Part shown: positions 17,462 through 27,400 of the stretch, piece by piece
How positions within the stretch are numbered: the first letter of the stretch is position 1
Layout of the letters: every line of letters begins with the position of its first letter
Assembly (NCBI RefSeq): GCF_010671605.1
Contig: NZ_JAABOO010000001.1
Coordinates: 1,550,001 to 1,614,000, forward strand
Source: Leptobacterium flavescens
GTDB taxonomy: Bacteria > Bacteroidota > Bacteroidia > Flavobacteriales > Flavobacteriaceae
Length of the DNA: 64,000 bases
Direction of reading: 5' to 3'
Notes under the pieces: generated by a model
Database searches by the model: none
What the model was told of the DNA's origin: nothing
What the model saw: the letters and a program-made list of their open reading frames with translations, nothing else
Position numbers and translations under genes: made by a program

Positions 17462-18187
17462 ATGAAATCTTTAAAAGCGATAAGTGTCTTTTCACTTATG
17501 ATGGTATTTACAAGTGCCTTTGCACAGTTACCCGATCCGGGTTTTAAGATCGATGGAAGAACAGCTATCGTGATCACGGACCCTCAGAATGATTTTTTGA
17601 GCCCTGATGGTGTAACCTGGGGAGTTGTCGGGAAGAGTGTTACCGAAAACAATACGGTAGAGAATATTGAAACCCTTTTTAAGCTGGGAAAAGAAAACAA
17701 TGTTCCAGTATTTGTGTCTCCTCATTACTATTATCCTCATGATCACGAATGGAAAATTGAAGGAGCTCTTGAAGCCCTGATGCACAACATTAAAATGTTT
17801 GACAGGACTGCGGTGAATTCTGAAAAAGGCTTCAGGAATTCAGGTGCTGACTGGCTGAACCGATATAAAAAATATATCGAAGACGGACATACTGTAATTA
17901 CGAGTCCGCATAAAGTATACGGACCGGACACCAATGACCTGGTACTGCAACTGAGAAAAAGAGGAATAGAAAATGTGATCCTTGCAGGAATGTCATCCAA
18001 TTTATGTACCGAGTCTCATATGAGGGAACTGGTAGAACAGGGGTTCAGGGTAGCTGTTGTTAAAGATGCAACTGCCGGAGCTATCCTTCCGGGGCTTAAC
18101 GCATACGAAGCTTCTGTCGTGAATTTCAGAATGATCGCCAGCCATGTATACACTACCGAAGAATTAAAGGGGGAATTTAAAAAGTAG
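17462..18187 (+). CDS. Exported isochorismatase-family cysteine hydrolase
   Basis: From ATG 17462 the product is 241 residues, with a signal peptide of about 21 residues (ending TSAFA). An ATG three codons upstream (17453) is also possible. The isochorismatase-like fold shows the catalytic triad Asp40 (VITDPQNDF), Lys151 (SPHKVYGPDTNDL) and Cys182 (GMSSNLCTESH). Family members hydrolyse amides or vinyl ethers such as nicotinamide or isochorismate; the substrate is unknown. Export is unusual for the family, most of which are cytoplasmic. An AraC regulator lies directly upstream and a clear terminator follows. Confidence 0.9.
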   Translation: MKSLKAISVFSLMMVFTSAFAQLPDPGFKIDGRTAIVITDPQNDFLSPDGVTWGVVGKSVTENNTVENIETLFKLGKENNVPVFVSPHYYYPHDHEWKIEGALEALMHNIKMFDRTAVNSEKGFRNSGADWLNRYKKYIEDGHTVITSPHKVYGPDTNDLVLQLRKRGIENVILAGMSSNLCTESHMRELVEQGFRVAVVKDATAGAILPGLNAYEASVVNFRMIASHVYTTEELKGEFKK

Positions 18188-18222
18188 CGATTTTTTTCAT
18201 TAATAATTTTCCTTATTCTGCG

Positions 18223-18259
18223 AAAGCCATTCATTTAAAAGAATGGCTTTTGCTTTTTT
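18223..18259 (+). terminator. Terminator of the isochorismatase-family gene
   Basis: AAAGCCATTC (18223-18232) pairs with GAATGGCTTT (18241-18250), followed by TGCTTTTTT. Confidence 0.85.
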
Positions 18260-18317
18260 ATCTCCTCTAAAACTTTCTATCTTTAATTTTAATTTCAGCT
18301 TTTGTAAAGATTAAAGA

Positions 18318-19031
18318 ATGATCCAAAAAATTAACCTGGAACACCTTCTGTTCCTTGATATTGAGACCGTTCCGGAAAAGGAAAATTACGAGCAGCTCGA
18401 TGATACTGCAAAGGAACTGTGGGATCTGAAATCGGCCTATCAACGGAAGGACGAGTATACGGCTTCGGAATTCTACGACCGGGCCGGGATCTGGGCAGAG
18501 TTCGGAAAGATCATCTGTATTTCTGCCGGTTTTTTTACGTTTAAAGGCGATATCAGGAGCTTTAGGATAACATCCTTCCACGGAGATGAAAAGAAGATCC
18601 TGACGGACTTTAAAAACCTTCTGGATACTCACTTCAATAAGCCCAATCAACTGCTTTGTGCCCATAACGGGAAAGAATTCGATTTCCCCTATATTGCCAG
18701 GAGAATGATCATTAACGGGATAAGCGTTCCCTATAAACTCAACCTCTTCGGCAAAAAGCCCTGGGAAGTACCTCATCTCGATACTATGGAGTTGTGGAAA
18801 TTCGGAGACTACAAGCATTACACCTCCCTGAAATTACTCACTCATATCCTGGGTATTCCTTCCCCGAAAGAAGATATAGACGGGAGTCAGGTGCGAAGTG
18901 TTTATTATGAAGAAAAAGATATAGATCGTATCATCGAATACTGTGAGCGGGATACCGTAGCCGTGGCCCAGGTATTGCTTTGCTTCAGGAAAGAAGAACT
19001 CCTGACGGAGGATGAGATCTTAAGTGTATAA
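18318..19031 (+). CDS. DEDDy 3'-5' exonuclease (PolB-like, DnaQ fold)
   Basis: This 237-residue protein has an RNase H-like exonuclease fold. The metal ligands are Asp14 and Glu16 (LFLDIETVPE), Asp122 (AHNGKEFDFPYI) and Asp212, with Tyr208 in YCERD making it the DEDDy class. It matches the predicted PolB-like 3'-5' exonuclease family, a stand-alone proofreading-type domain with no polymerase. Its in vivo substrate is unknown. It stands alone and ends at a bidirectional terminator shared with the large gene on the opposite strand. Confidence 0.88.
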   Translation: MIQKINLEHLLFLDIETVPEKENYEQLDDTAKELWDLKSAYQRKDEYTASEFYDRAGIWAEFGKIICISAGFFTFKGDIRSFRITSFHGDEKKILTDFKNLLDTHFNKPNQLLCAHNGKEFDFPYIARRMIINGISVPYKLNLFGKKPWEVPHLDTMELWKFGDYKHYTSLKLLTHILGIPSPKEDIDGSQVRSVYYEEKDIDRIIEYCERDTVAVAQVLLCFRKEELLTEDEILSV

Positions 19032-19035
19032 AATG

Positions 19036-19064
19036 AAAAACCCGGGCAAAAGCCCGGGTTTTTT
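19036..19064. terminator. Bidirectional terminator between convergent genes
   Basis: CCCGGGC (19041-19047) and GCCCGGG (19052-19058) form a GC stem with an AAAA loop, flanked by five A residues on the left and six T residues on the right. It can serve both the exonuclease gene and the BNR-MAM gene. Confidence 0.9.
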
Positions 19065-19110
19065 CGTCTCAACTTAACCAATTGTACCGTTTCAATAGTT
19101 ACTGAAACAG

Positions 19111-22100
19111 TTATTGTTTTATAAATCTCTTTACTGCGCGCTCATTATTTTCGGTTTCCACCTCTATAATATAGGCTCCATCCGATAAATTCTGAACATT
19201 AACGCTATTGTTATTTACTTTACCTCGGCTTACTACCTGTCCGGTTATGTTCATAATTCTGTAATTCATTGCCGACCTTGTGGTGGTAACGATATTCAGA
19301 ACATTTCCGGTTACAGGGTTAGGGTAAAAACTGATATCCAGTATTCCATCTGTATTCTGACCGTTACCTGAAAGGTTTATAAGGTCGTCATTAGCACGGG
19401 TAGTATTGGTCGTGCTCAGTGAAATATTATCTACAACCAGATCTCCCTGCCATGAGCTACCCGATGTTCCTACATAACGCAGTTGTACCGAGTTTCCTGT
19501 ATAAGCTCCCAGATCTACGCTGGCAGCGTTCCAGTTAGCTCCCTGATCTCCGGATCTGCTCCATACTTCTGTCCATGTAGCACCGTCATCGTTACTGGCT
19601 TCCAGTCTCAGAACACCTACCGCATTACCGGTCATATGATAATTGAAATCGAAAGTGGCTGATGAAGCTCCGCTAAGATCAAAGCAAGGTGAATTTAAAG
19701 TAGCCGTCAGGTTCGGATTGTTTGGTGAAGAAGTTTCCACATAAACATAGAAAGTTCCGTTAAAAGCGCTTGTTGGTCCTGTTCCTGTAGAAGGAGTTCC
19801 TCCCGACTGACGGGTCCAGTCAAAATCGTCTCCGCTTGCCTGTGTCCATGCACCGAATCCGCCTTCAAAACTTTCATTGTAAGGGAAAGAAGTTATTCCT
19901 CCGCTACATCCTGTATTTCCTCCACCGGTACCGGTAGTCAATGCAATATTATCTACTGCCATATCTCCCTGCCATGAACTTCCTGAAGTTCCAACATAAC
20001 GCAATTGTACCGAGTTTCCTGCATACGCATTCAGGTTAACAACTGCATTATTCCAGTTCGCTCCCTGGTCGCCGGATCTGCTCCATACTTCTGTCCATGT
20101 AGCACCGTTATCGTTACTGGCTTCCAGTCTGAGGTTACCTACCGCATTACCGGTCATATGATACCTAAAGGTAAAACTGGCCGAAGCAGCACTGCTCAGA
20201 TTAAAGCAAGGTGAATTTAAAGTAGCTGTCAGATTCGGATTGTTTGGCGCAGAAGTTTCCACATACATATAAAAACTTCCTTCAAAAGCGCTTGATGGTC
20301 CTGTACTGTTAGACGGGGTTCCTCCCGAATTACGTGTCCAGTCGAAGTCATCTCCGCTATCCTGGGTCCAGCCTCCAAATCCGCTTTCGAATCCTTCGTT
20401 ATAAGGGAATGTTGAAATTCCTCCCGTACATCCGGTCACGGATCCTCCTGTGGTTGAAGCATTGACAGCATTACTGTCTGCAGATTCATTTCCTGCAGCA
20501 TCCTTGGCTCTTACCGTAAAGGTATAAGCTGTTCCTGCCGTTAACCCGGTTACCTGATGTGTTGTTCCGGTAACGGTTGCAATAACAGAAGCTCCCTGAT
20601 ATACGTCGTATTCTGTTACTCCCACATTATCTGTGGCAGCATCCCATGAAAGGTCTATTGTAGTATCTGTAATATTAGATGCCGTCAGGTTAGCCGGTGC
20701 TGTCGGTGCTTCCGTATCCGGTAAAGCTCCTACAGACAGATTAATATCATCTACGGCCATATCTCCCTGCCATGAGCTACCCGAAGTTCCTCTGTAACGA
20801 AGTCTTACGGTACCTCCTGCATAGGCATTCATATTTACACTGGCATCATTCCAGTTAGCTCCCTGATCTCCGGTTTGTGACCAGATCTCCGTCCATGTAC
20901 CTCCGTTATCGGTACTGGCTTCCAGCCTCAGAACACCTACCGCATTACCGGTCATATGATATCTGAAAGTATAGGTTGCCTGGCTCTCACCGCTAAGGTC
21001 AAAACAAGGAGAGTTTAAAGTAGCTGTCAGGTTAGGGTTATTAGGAACCGAAGTTTCCACATATACATAGAAACTACCTTCAACCGCTCCGGAAGGTCCT
21101 GTGCTGTTAGACGGAGTTCCTCCCGACTGACGTGTCCAGTCAAAATCATCTCCGCTGTCCTGTGTCCAGCCTCCGAATCCGCTTTCGAATCCTTCAGCAT
21201 AAGGGAAAGAAGTTACATCTCCCGTACAAACACCAGGTGTACTATTCTGAGTAGTTACATTCACAGCATTACTGTCTGCTGATTCATTTCCGGCAGCATC
21301 CTTGGCTCTTACCGTAAAGGTATAAGCCGTATTGGCAGTAAGGCCGGTTACCTGATGCGTAGTTCCGGCAACGGTTGCAATAACCGCTCCTCCCTGATAC
21401 ACATCGTATTCTGTTACTCCAACATTATCTGTAGAAGCCGTCCATGAAAGGTCTACGGTAGTTTGCGTAACATTGGCAGCAGCAAGGTTAGTCGGTGCAG
21501 TCGGTGCTTCAAGGTCTACGGTAGAACCGTTTGGTGTAAAGGACCCGGTAAATACACCTCTACCATAAGTAGATGCGATGATCCTGTTATCTGTATTGTC
21601 TCCGCTTACATTCCAGTAATCGAAAGAAGTTACACTGGCGTCACTCATCCCGTTATAGGCTTGTGTCCATGTCGGGTTTGTTGCATTAAAGTTTGTTGTT
21701 ACCCAAACTCCCAACTGAGTTCCCAAAATAGCTTCGTTAAGATCCAGTGGATTCTGTAAAATATCCCTAACCGGAATATCCGGAAGGTTTCCTTCCTTAT
21801 TCGACCAGTTAGCTCCTGCATCTGAAGAATACCATACACTGGCTACTCCGTAGTTGTGAATGGTAACCATGATATCGTTTGCTGTAGCACCGTATCTGAC
21901 AGAAGATACAGATCCTACGAACGGAGTGGTAATCGTTGCAAATGTTGCATTGGTATTTGTAACATTCGTTAACCTCAATAATCCTCCGTTTGCCATTCCT
22001 ACCAGCCATTCATTATTAGCAAAAGGCGAAGCTCTGAAAGCCGTCGGCCTTGCCGTTAAAGCTGCATTCGTAATACTACCGTTTGAATTTGCGGCAACAT

Positions 22101-24105
22101 TGATCGATTTGATAGCATTCTGAGTGTTATTGGAGTTGTTTGTCAACAGGCGATTTGCATCACTGTCGTAATCCATCTGGTTTACGAAATCTCCACGTGT
22201 CTGGTCATTCGACAAAGTAGTAGCTCCACCCTGACGTCTTCCCAATCCGTTCCACGGAAGGTCAAATCTGTAAATTACATTTCTAACGAAAGTTGCGATC
22301 ATATACTGACCGTCCTTATCCACAAAAGTGTAAAATCCGTCTCCATCCGAAAGTTCTTCCGAACCGTTTATTCCGGGAGTGGTATTCCTGAAGGCCTGAG
22401 ATCCGTTATCCTGGGCTCCTGCTGTAAAGATCCCGCTAGTATCTCCGGGACCGTCAGGTCCGATAGCCGCTTTTACATATTGTGTAACATTGTAGTTGCT
22501 GTTCCTTGCTCCGATAGAAGTTGATGAGTTTTGCGAAGCTGATAAACTGGAAGCATAATAGATACCTCCGTCATTTCCGAATACTGCCTGATTGGAGTTT
22601 CCGGGTCTGAATGTCATTGCATGCTGATCGGCATGAACTAAAGGCACATTCAATGTGTTTAATCCCGGGTTATTGGACCACTTGGAAATTTGCGTCCATG
22701 AAGATCCGCTGTTGGTAGATCTGAAAAGATCGATCCCTCCAACATAAACAATATTATCGTTGTTAGGATCGGCTTCGATCATCAGATCGTAAAAAGCCTG
22801 TCCTCTGGTAAAATCGTTTGCTGATATACCGTTGTCCGCATCATTTGGCAATGCCAGGGTTGCAGGCGCGGTTGCAAAACCATTGGTTGTACTGTAAATA
22901 TGCACAGGGCTACTAACACCTTGTGTAAGTGCGTATATTTTATTGGCGTTGGAAGCCGATACTTCCAGCTCCACTCTGTTAGAATCTGCTAAAGGCGAAG
23001 CCGCAGCCTCTGTCCATGTAGATCCGTTGGTCGAGCTGAATACTCGTCCACCTCCACCACCTCCAAGTCCGGGAGTAGTAATGGTACCCATCCACAGTTT
23101 ATTGTCCGGGCCAATTTCAAGATCGTTAGGAATTATAGGATACGGAGTTCCCTGAAAATCGAATTCCAGGTTGGCTCCCTGAATTCTGTTCCAGGTAGAA
23201 CCTCCGTCGGTAGATCTGTAAAGTCCGGCAGACTGTAATCCCAGCCAGTTGGTAGGGTTAGAAGAATCTCCGTAAACATGAGCTCCAACCGCAACAAAAA
23301 GTTCAGTACTGCTTCCGTTGTCCCATGCAATAACATCATTTACATAATAGATACCCGAAAGGAAAAGGTTACTTGCATTAAAGTTAATGTTCCCTCCTCC
23401 TGCTGCAGGAATATTAACAGCCGTCCAGCTGTTTCCTCCATCTGTAGTTCTGTAAACTCCGTTACCAACTACATCTCCGGCAGTGTACTGCTCTCCGGTT
23501 CCTACATACCAGGTATTTGAATTTCTGGGGTCTACGGTAATAGATGTTACCGAAAGATTCCCGGGTACATTCTGTACTCTTGACCAGGTAGAAGAAGCCG
23601 AAGTAATATCGTTATTTACCCAAAGACCTCCACTTACCCCTCCGGCATAAACACGTCGGTTATTGGCATCGTTAGGATCGAACAGCATTACCCTGGTACG
23701 TCCACCTATATCGTTAGGACCTCTTTCAGACCATGGGTTGTCTGCCGCATCTCCGGGAGCGCGATTGCTTATTCTTTTTCTACTTTCAATTAATTTACCC
23801 TGAACTTCGAAGAGTTTTTCAGGTTCTGTTCTACCCGTATTCGGGTTCATAGTAAGCTCCCACATTTGCTCGAAGTATTTGTTCGGTGGAAGCCCTTTAG
23901 CTTTTCGCTCAGCTTTGGTTAGTTGGAGCGTTTCCTTAAAAGGACTGTTTTTCAAGTGTTCAGCATGTTGCTTTCGCTGGCTGATCACTTCTTCCATATC
24001 AATACCTTTATCTGCTTTCCCTTTTTTCAGAGAAATTAGCACAAAAGTCGATAGGATTACTAGACTTAAGCCCAGTAAAATGGGGCGAAGTAATCTTCTT
24101 TTCAT
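19111..24105 (-). CDS. Large T9SS-secreted BNR/FN3/MAM exoprotein
   Basis: This 1664-residue protein starts with a long signal peptide or anchor (MKRRLLRPILLGLSLVIL). Residues from about 110 to 870 form a BNR/Asp-box propeller region (RTTDGGNSW, RSTDGGSTW, RSTNSGSSW). A fibronectin type III domain follows (TAPTNLAAANVTQTT onward), then a MAM domain, a second FN3, two more MAM domains (each starting FPYNE/FPYAE and containing SGDDFDWTR and TLNSPCF), and a type A T9SS sorting domain (SFYPNPVTGN, ending VKRFIKQ). T9SS carries such proteins across the outer membrane and anchors or releases them. Adhesion or polymer binding is likely; a catalytic role is not evident. A terminator follows, shared with the convergent exonuclease gene. 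Confidence 0.92.
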   Translation of the reverse strand: MKRRLLRPILLGLSLVILSTFVLISLKKGKADKGIDMEEVISQRKQHAEHLKNSPFKETLQLTKAERKAKGLPPNKYFEQMWELTMNPNTGRTEPEKLFEVQGKLIESRKRISNRAPGDAADNPWSERGPNDIGGRTRVMLFDPNDANNRRVYAGGVSGGLWVNNDITSASSTWSRVQNVPGNLSVTSITVDPRNSNTWYVGTGEQYTAGDVVGNGVYRTTDGGNSWTAVNIPAAGGGNINFNASNLFLSGIYYVNDVIAWDNGSSTELFVAVGAHVYGDSSNPTNWLGLQSAGLYRSTDGGSTWNRIQGANLEFDFQGTPYPIIPNDLEIGPDNKLWMGTITTPGLGGGGGGRVFSSTNGSTWTEAAASPLADSNRVELEVSASNANKIYALTQGVSSPVHIYSTTNGFATAPATLALPNDADNGISANDFTRGQAFYDLMIEADPNNDNIVYVGGIDLFRSTNSGSSWTQISKWSNNPGLNTLNVPLVHADQHAMTFRPGNSNQAVFGNDGGIYYASSLSASQNSSTSIGARNSNYNVTQYVKAAIGPDGPGDTSGIFTAGAQDNGSQAFRNTTPGINGSEELSDGDGFYTFVDKDGQYMIATFVRNVIYRFDLPWNGLGRRQGGATTLSNDQTRGDFVNQMDYDSDANRLLTNNSNNTQNAIKSINVAANSNGSITNAALTARPTAFRASPFANNEWLVGMANGGLLRLTNVTNTNATFATITTPFVGSVSSVRYGATANDIMVTIHNYGVASVWYSSDAGANWSNKEGNLPDIPVRDILQNPLDLNEAILGTQLGVWVTTNFNATNPTWTQAYNGMSDASVTSFDYWNVSGDNTDNRIIASTYGRGVFTGSFTPNGSTVDLEAPTAPTNLAAANVTQTTVDLSWTASTDNVGVTEYDVYQGGAVIATVAGTTHQVTGLTANTAYTFTVRAKDAAGNESADSNAVNVTTQNSTPGVCTGDVTSFPYAEGFESGFGGWTQDSGDDFDWTRQSGGTPSNSTGPSGAVEGSFYVYVETSVPNNPNLTATLNSPCFDLSGESQATYTFRYHMTGNAVGVLRLEASTDNGGTWTEIWSQTGDQGANWNDASVNMNAYAGGTVRLRYRGTSGSSWQGDMAVDDINLSVGALPDTEAPTAPANLTASNITDTTIDLSWDAATDNVGVTEYDVYQGASVIATVTGTTHQVTGLTAGTAYTFTVRAKDAAGNESADSNAVNASTTGGSVTGCTGGISTFPYNEGFESGFGGWTQDSGDDFDWTRNSGGTPSNSTGPSSAFEGSFYMYVETSAPNNPNLTATLNSPCFNLSSAASASFTFRYHMTGNAVGNLRLEASNDNGATWTEVWSRSGDQGANWNNAVVNLNAYAGNSVQLRYVGTSGSSWQGDMAVDNIALTTGTGGGNTGCSGGITSFPYNESFEGGFGAWTQASGDDFDWTRQSGGTPSTGTGPTSAFNGTFYVYVETSSPNNPNLTATLNSPCFDLSGASSATFDFNYHMTGNAVGVLRLEASNDDGATWTEVWSRSGDQGANWNAASVDLGAYTGNSVQLRYVGTSGSSWQGDLVVDNISLSTTNTTRANDDLINLSGNGQNTDGILDISFYPNPVTGNVLNIVTTTRSAMNYRIMNITGQVVSRGKVNNNSVNVQNLSDGAYIIEVETENNERAVKRFIKQ
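19405..21229 (-). repeat. Three MAM and two FN3 coding repeats inside the large exoprotein
   Basis: The coding DNA holds three copies of a roughly 500-bp MAM unit, at about 19405-19910, 19935-20440 and 20735-21229. They share long near-identical stretches, for example around the codons for GDQGANWN and for the SGSSWQGD segment. FN3 units lie between the first two MAM units in protein order and just before the first (about 20455-20710 and 21250-21510). Boundaries are approximate. Confidence 0.8.
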
Positions 24106-24448
24106 GTGATTTCAGTTTGATGGTTGTGTTAATATATTATTAAAAAGCGGGCTAAAAATGTTAATTATTTTATAAACAATTCTTAAAAAAATGATTTTTT
24201 CGATGAAATGCTCAAAATTTAACAGTTTTATCTCATTTGCACTTTTATCCAAAAAACAGCTTAAAAACAGGTAAAAGCTGATGCGTTAAAACCGTAATTA
24301 AAAAACGGTTTTTGCTTTTGGTATTTTCCCTTCCCCTGTAAATACTGATGTTAAGATACTATCACAAATGAACCCAATATCAAAATAAAACCGGGTCAAG
24401 ACCCGGTTTTATCAATTAATCAAATAGTACTATATACGAAATACAAAC
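24106..24448. other. 343-bp AT-rich intergenic region
   Basis: Between two minus-strand exoprotein genes I see no gene. It contains a terminator at 24387-24410 and an orphan hairpin AAAACCGT (24288-24295) / ACGGTTTT (24305-24312) followed by a T-rich run on the plus strand. No convincing TAnnTTTG box for the downstream gene was found. Confidence 0.6.
24387..24410 (-). terminator. Terminator of the S8 protease gene
   Basis: AAAACCGGGTC (24387-24397) and GACCCGGTTTT (24400-24410) are perfectly complementary with a 2-nt gap. The minus strand then continues with ATTTTG after a TTTT run. Confidence 0.85.
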
Positions 24449-27400
24449 TTATTGTCTTATAAATTTCTGTGTCATCAGTTCTTCTCCGTCATTTACCTCA
24501 AGGAGATAGATACCTGCCTCCAGGGATCCGACCTGAATAATATTCTGGCTGATCTTTCCGGATTGAACTGTTTGTCCGATAAGGTTAACGATCTTATAGG
24601 TCATATCGTTACTGTTTCCTAAACGCAGGTTGATGATATCGCCGACAACCGGGTTCGGGTACATTATAAAGTCGCCTTCAGAAAAATTATTGGTGAGGTC
24701 TCCGGTATTGACCTGGTTAAATCCACCCACTGATGAAATATCGAAGCTACTGGCTGTAGCGATTCCGCTGGAAGCCTTGATCGTTATCTGATCTATGTAT
24801 ACCTGATCTGCGTTAGCGCTGGCATCACACTGTATCCTGAATTGTGCATTGGACGGGAAGTTATAATCCGCTGCACTTATGGTAACTGTTGCCGAATAGA
24901 AAGAACCGTTGGTAAAGTCGGTTCCGCTGGCAAAGGCAGCCACCGTATTCCATCCGTTCCCATCGTGATAGCGGACCCAGAAATCTTCTCCGCTCTCCAT
25001 ACTGTTAGGATAGAAATAGAATTTAACTTCTATCTCGTCGTATGCAGATACATCAAAAGATCCTAAGGTCATTGACGAGCGTGTTCCGGAATTATCTCTT
25101 AGTCGTACCGAATAAGATCCTTCAAAAGAGAAAGAAGAACTCACTCGTGCACAATCACCCCCACCGTCTATCCATCCGTCCAGTCCGGTTTCAAAGAAAC
25201 CTTCATGTAAGGTAACGGTTGTTGATCCTCCTCCTGCCAGAGTGGTTACGTTAACCGCATTACTGGCTGCTGATTCATTTCCGGCTGCATCTTTTGCTCT
25301 TACGCTAAAGCTGTATGCGGTATCTGCAGTCAGGCCAGTAACCTGGTGAGAAGTCCCGGCTACGGAAGCAACAACATTTGCTCCCTGGTACACATCGTAT
25401 TCTGTTACGCCTACATTATCTGTAGAAGCTGTCCAGGAAAGATCGACTGTTGTTTGGGTAATATTGGAAGCCGTCAGATTGGCCGGTACGCTGGGCGCTT
25501 CGGTATCGGGTGTTCCCGCGCCGATATTCAGGGTATAGTCTTCCACCTCCCCGTAAGTAAAGGTCTCACATTCTGTTGGAATGGCATTGTACTTCATGGA
25601 TACTCTCATCCTGGTAGCTCCCTCTACGGCCGTTGCCGGAATGGTAAAGCTTCCACTTACAGGAGTACTTGTAGTAGCTGCCTGTGTCCAGACCTGTTCT
25701 CCGGCATCACTGAAGTCGCCATCTTTATTGTAATCTACCCATACCGAATATCCTTCAGCATAGACTGTTCCCGTCCAAGTAGGGGTTACCGTAATTGTAT
25801 AGGAAGTTCCCTTAAGGACATTTGCAGATATGCTTGTAAAATCGGTATATCCGTTCCCGGAGCCCGAGCTGTTATCAATAGACCCCAGCTGTACCCTGGA
25901 AATATATTCGTCGTTTACATTATTCCCCTGAGAAGCACAGTAATTAAGTTGTACCTCTGTGGTTGTAAAGTTTACAGAAGTGCTGTAAGCAGAATTGGTT
26001 CCATCGGAACACTTACTCCTTACCTGAACTTCATATTCTGTCTGAGCAGTTAATCCGCTTAGCGTTGTAGTCGTACCTGTTACCGCATTGGTGGTCCACG
26101 TAGAGGTCCCGGTCTGACGGTGCCTCACATCATAAGTTGCTCCGGGAACTGCATCCCAGGAAACGGTAGCCTCCGAAGATCCTATTCCGGAAACCGATAC
26201 ATTAGAAGGTGTAGTTGCATTACAAACTACCGGAGTTCCGGTAAGTCCGGTAATGATCAGACTATAATTCTGACTCCCTCCGCTTAAGGAACCTTTGTGG
26301 GTAACCGTAATCGTGTATGTTCCGGCAGCTCCGTTTACATCAATTCTTTCATAAGGGTCTACAATATTGTCTCCCGTATCATTGGTCGTAACCGAAGTTA
26401 GTCTGTAGGGATTAAAAGTAGTACCTCCCTGGCTCACTCTCAAATCGAGGTCATTTACCAGCACAGGAGTGGAAAGGTTTATAGTTCCCGTATTTGCAGT
26501 TCCCGCAGGATCTGTCCAGGAAATAGATGCAATTAAAGGATTTACTCCGTCGGAGTCTACGGTGATGGAATATGTTTGACCCGGATTTAAAACCAGTTCA
26601 TCAATTTTAGATTCATTCCCATTCTGGGAAATTGCTTCTGCTGCAGCTTTGGTATTCATTAATCCCCATCCGAAAATTGCATCCGGACCGGAAGACCCGG
26701 CATCATCTGCCGTATGAAGTGCCAACCCTTTAAGGGTGGCCGCACGCATAAAGTTCCCGTTCACATTGTTATAATGTTGTTGTAATAACAGTAATGATCC
26801 CGTTACATTAGGCGATGCCATTGAAGTTCCGGTGATCGAATTATAAGCGGTATCACTGTTGTCGAAAGTAGAATATACCTGAGTACCGTTACCGGTAATA
26901 TCGGGTTTAATTCTCAGGTCATCGGTCGGTCCTTCACTACTGCTACTGTTGATAGATACGGAATTAAGGGTACCGTCTCCACTTACATTGGCATCCTGTG
27001 CATTGGCAACCACCAGGTTGTTTTTGGATGTTGAATGCCCGGTAAGTTTATCGTAAAGAGAATTTCCTTCCAGCGGACTGCTGTTGGCCGTATTGTCGTT
27101 TCCGTCATTTCCGGCTGCAACCACCATCAGGTAATTAGGTGCATTGTACATAAGTTCGTCCCATCCTCTCGATTCGTCAATATAACCTCCGAAGTAATAG
27201 ATAGGGATCTGAACAGCACCCGTAAACGGGTTTCTCGCTGCAAAACCATAGGAGTGGTTAGAGACCAGCATTCCGTTAGATGCAGCTGTAGTTGCCTCGG
27301 CAAGATCGCTGTTCCAGTCGCTGGTTCTAACAGTAGCCTGAGGAGCCATTCCTTTTGCTGCTGCATCCACACCGGCTGCACCGATAGTTCCCGTAACATG

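Noticed and set aside
25346-26053. 235-codon plus-strand frame opposite the S8 protease
   Set aside because: Cys-rich, low-information translation antisense to FN3 and GEVED domains; typical shadow of repetitive coding DNA.
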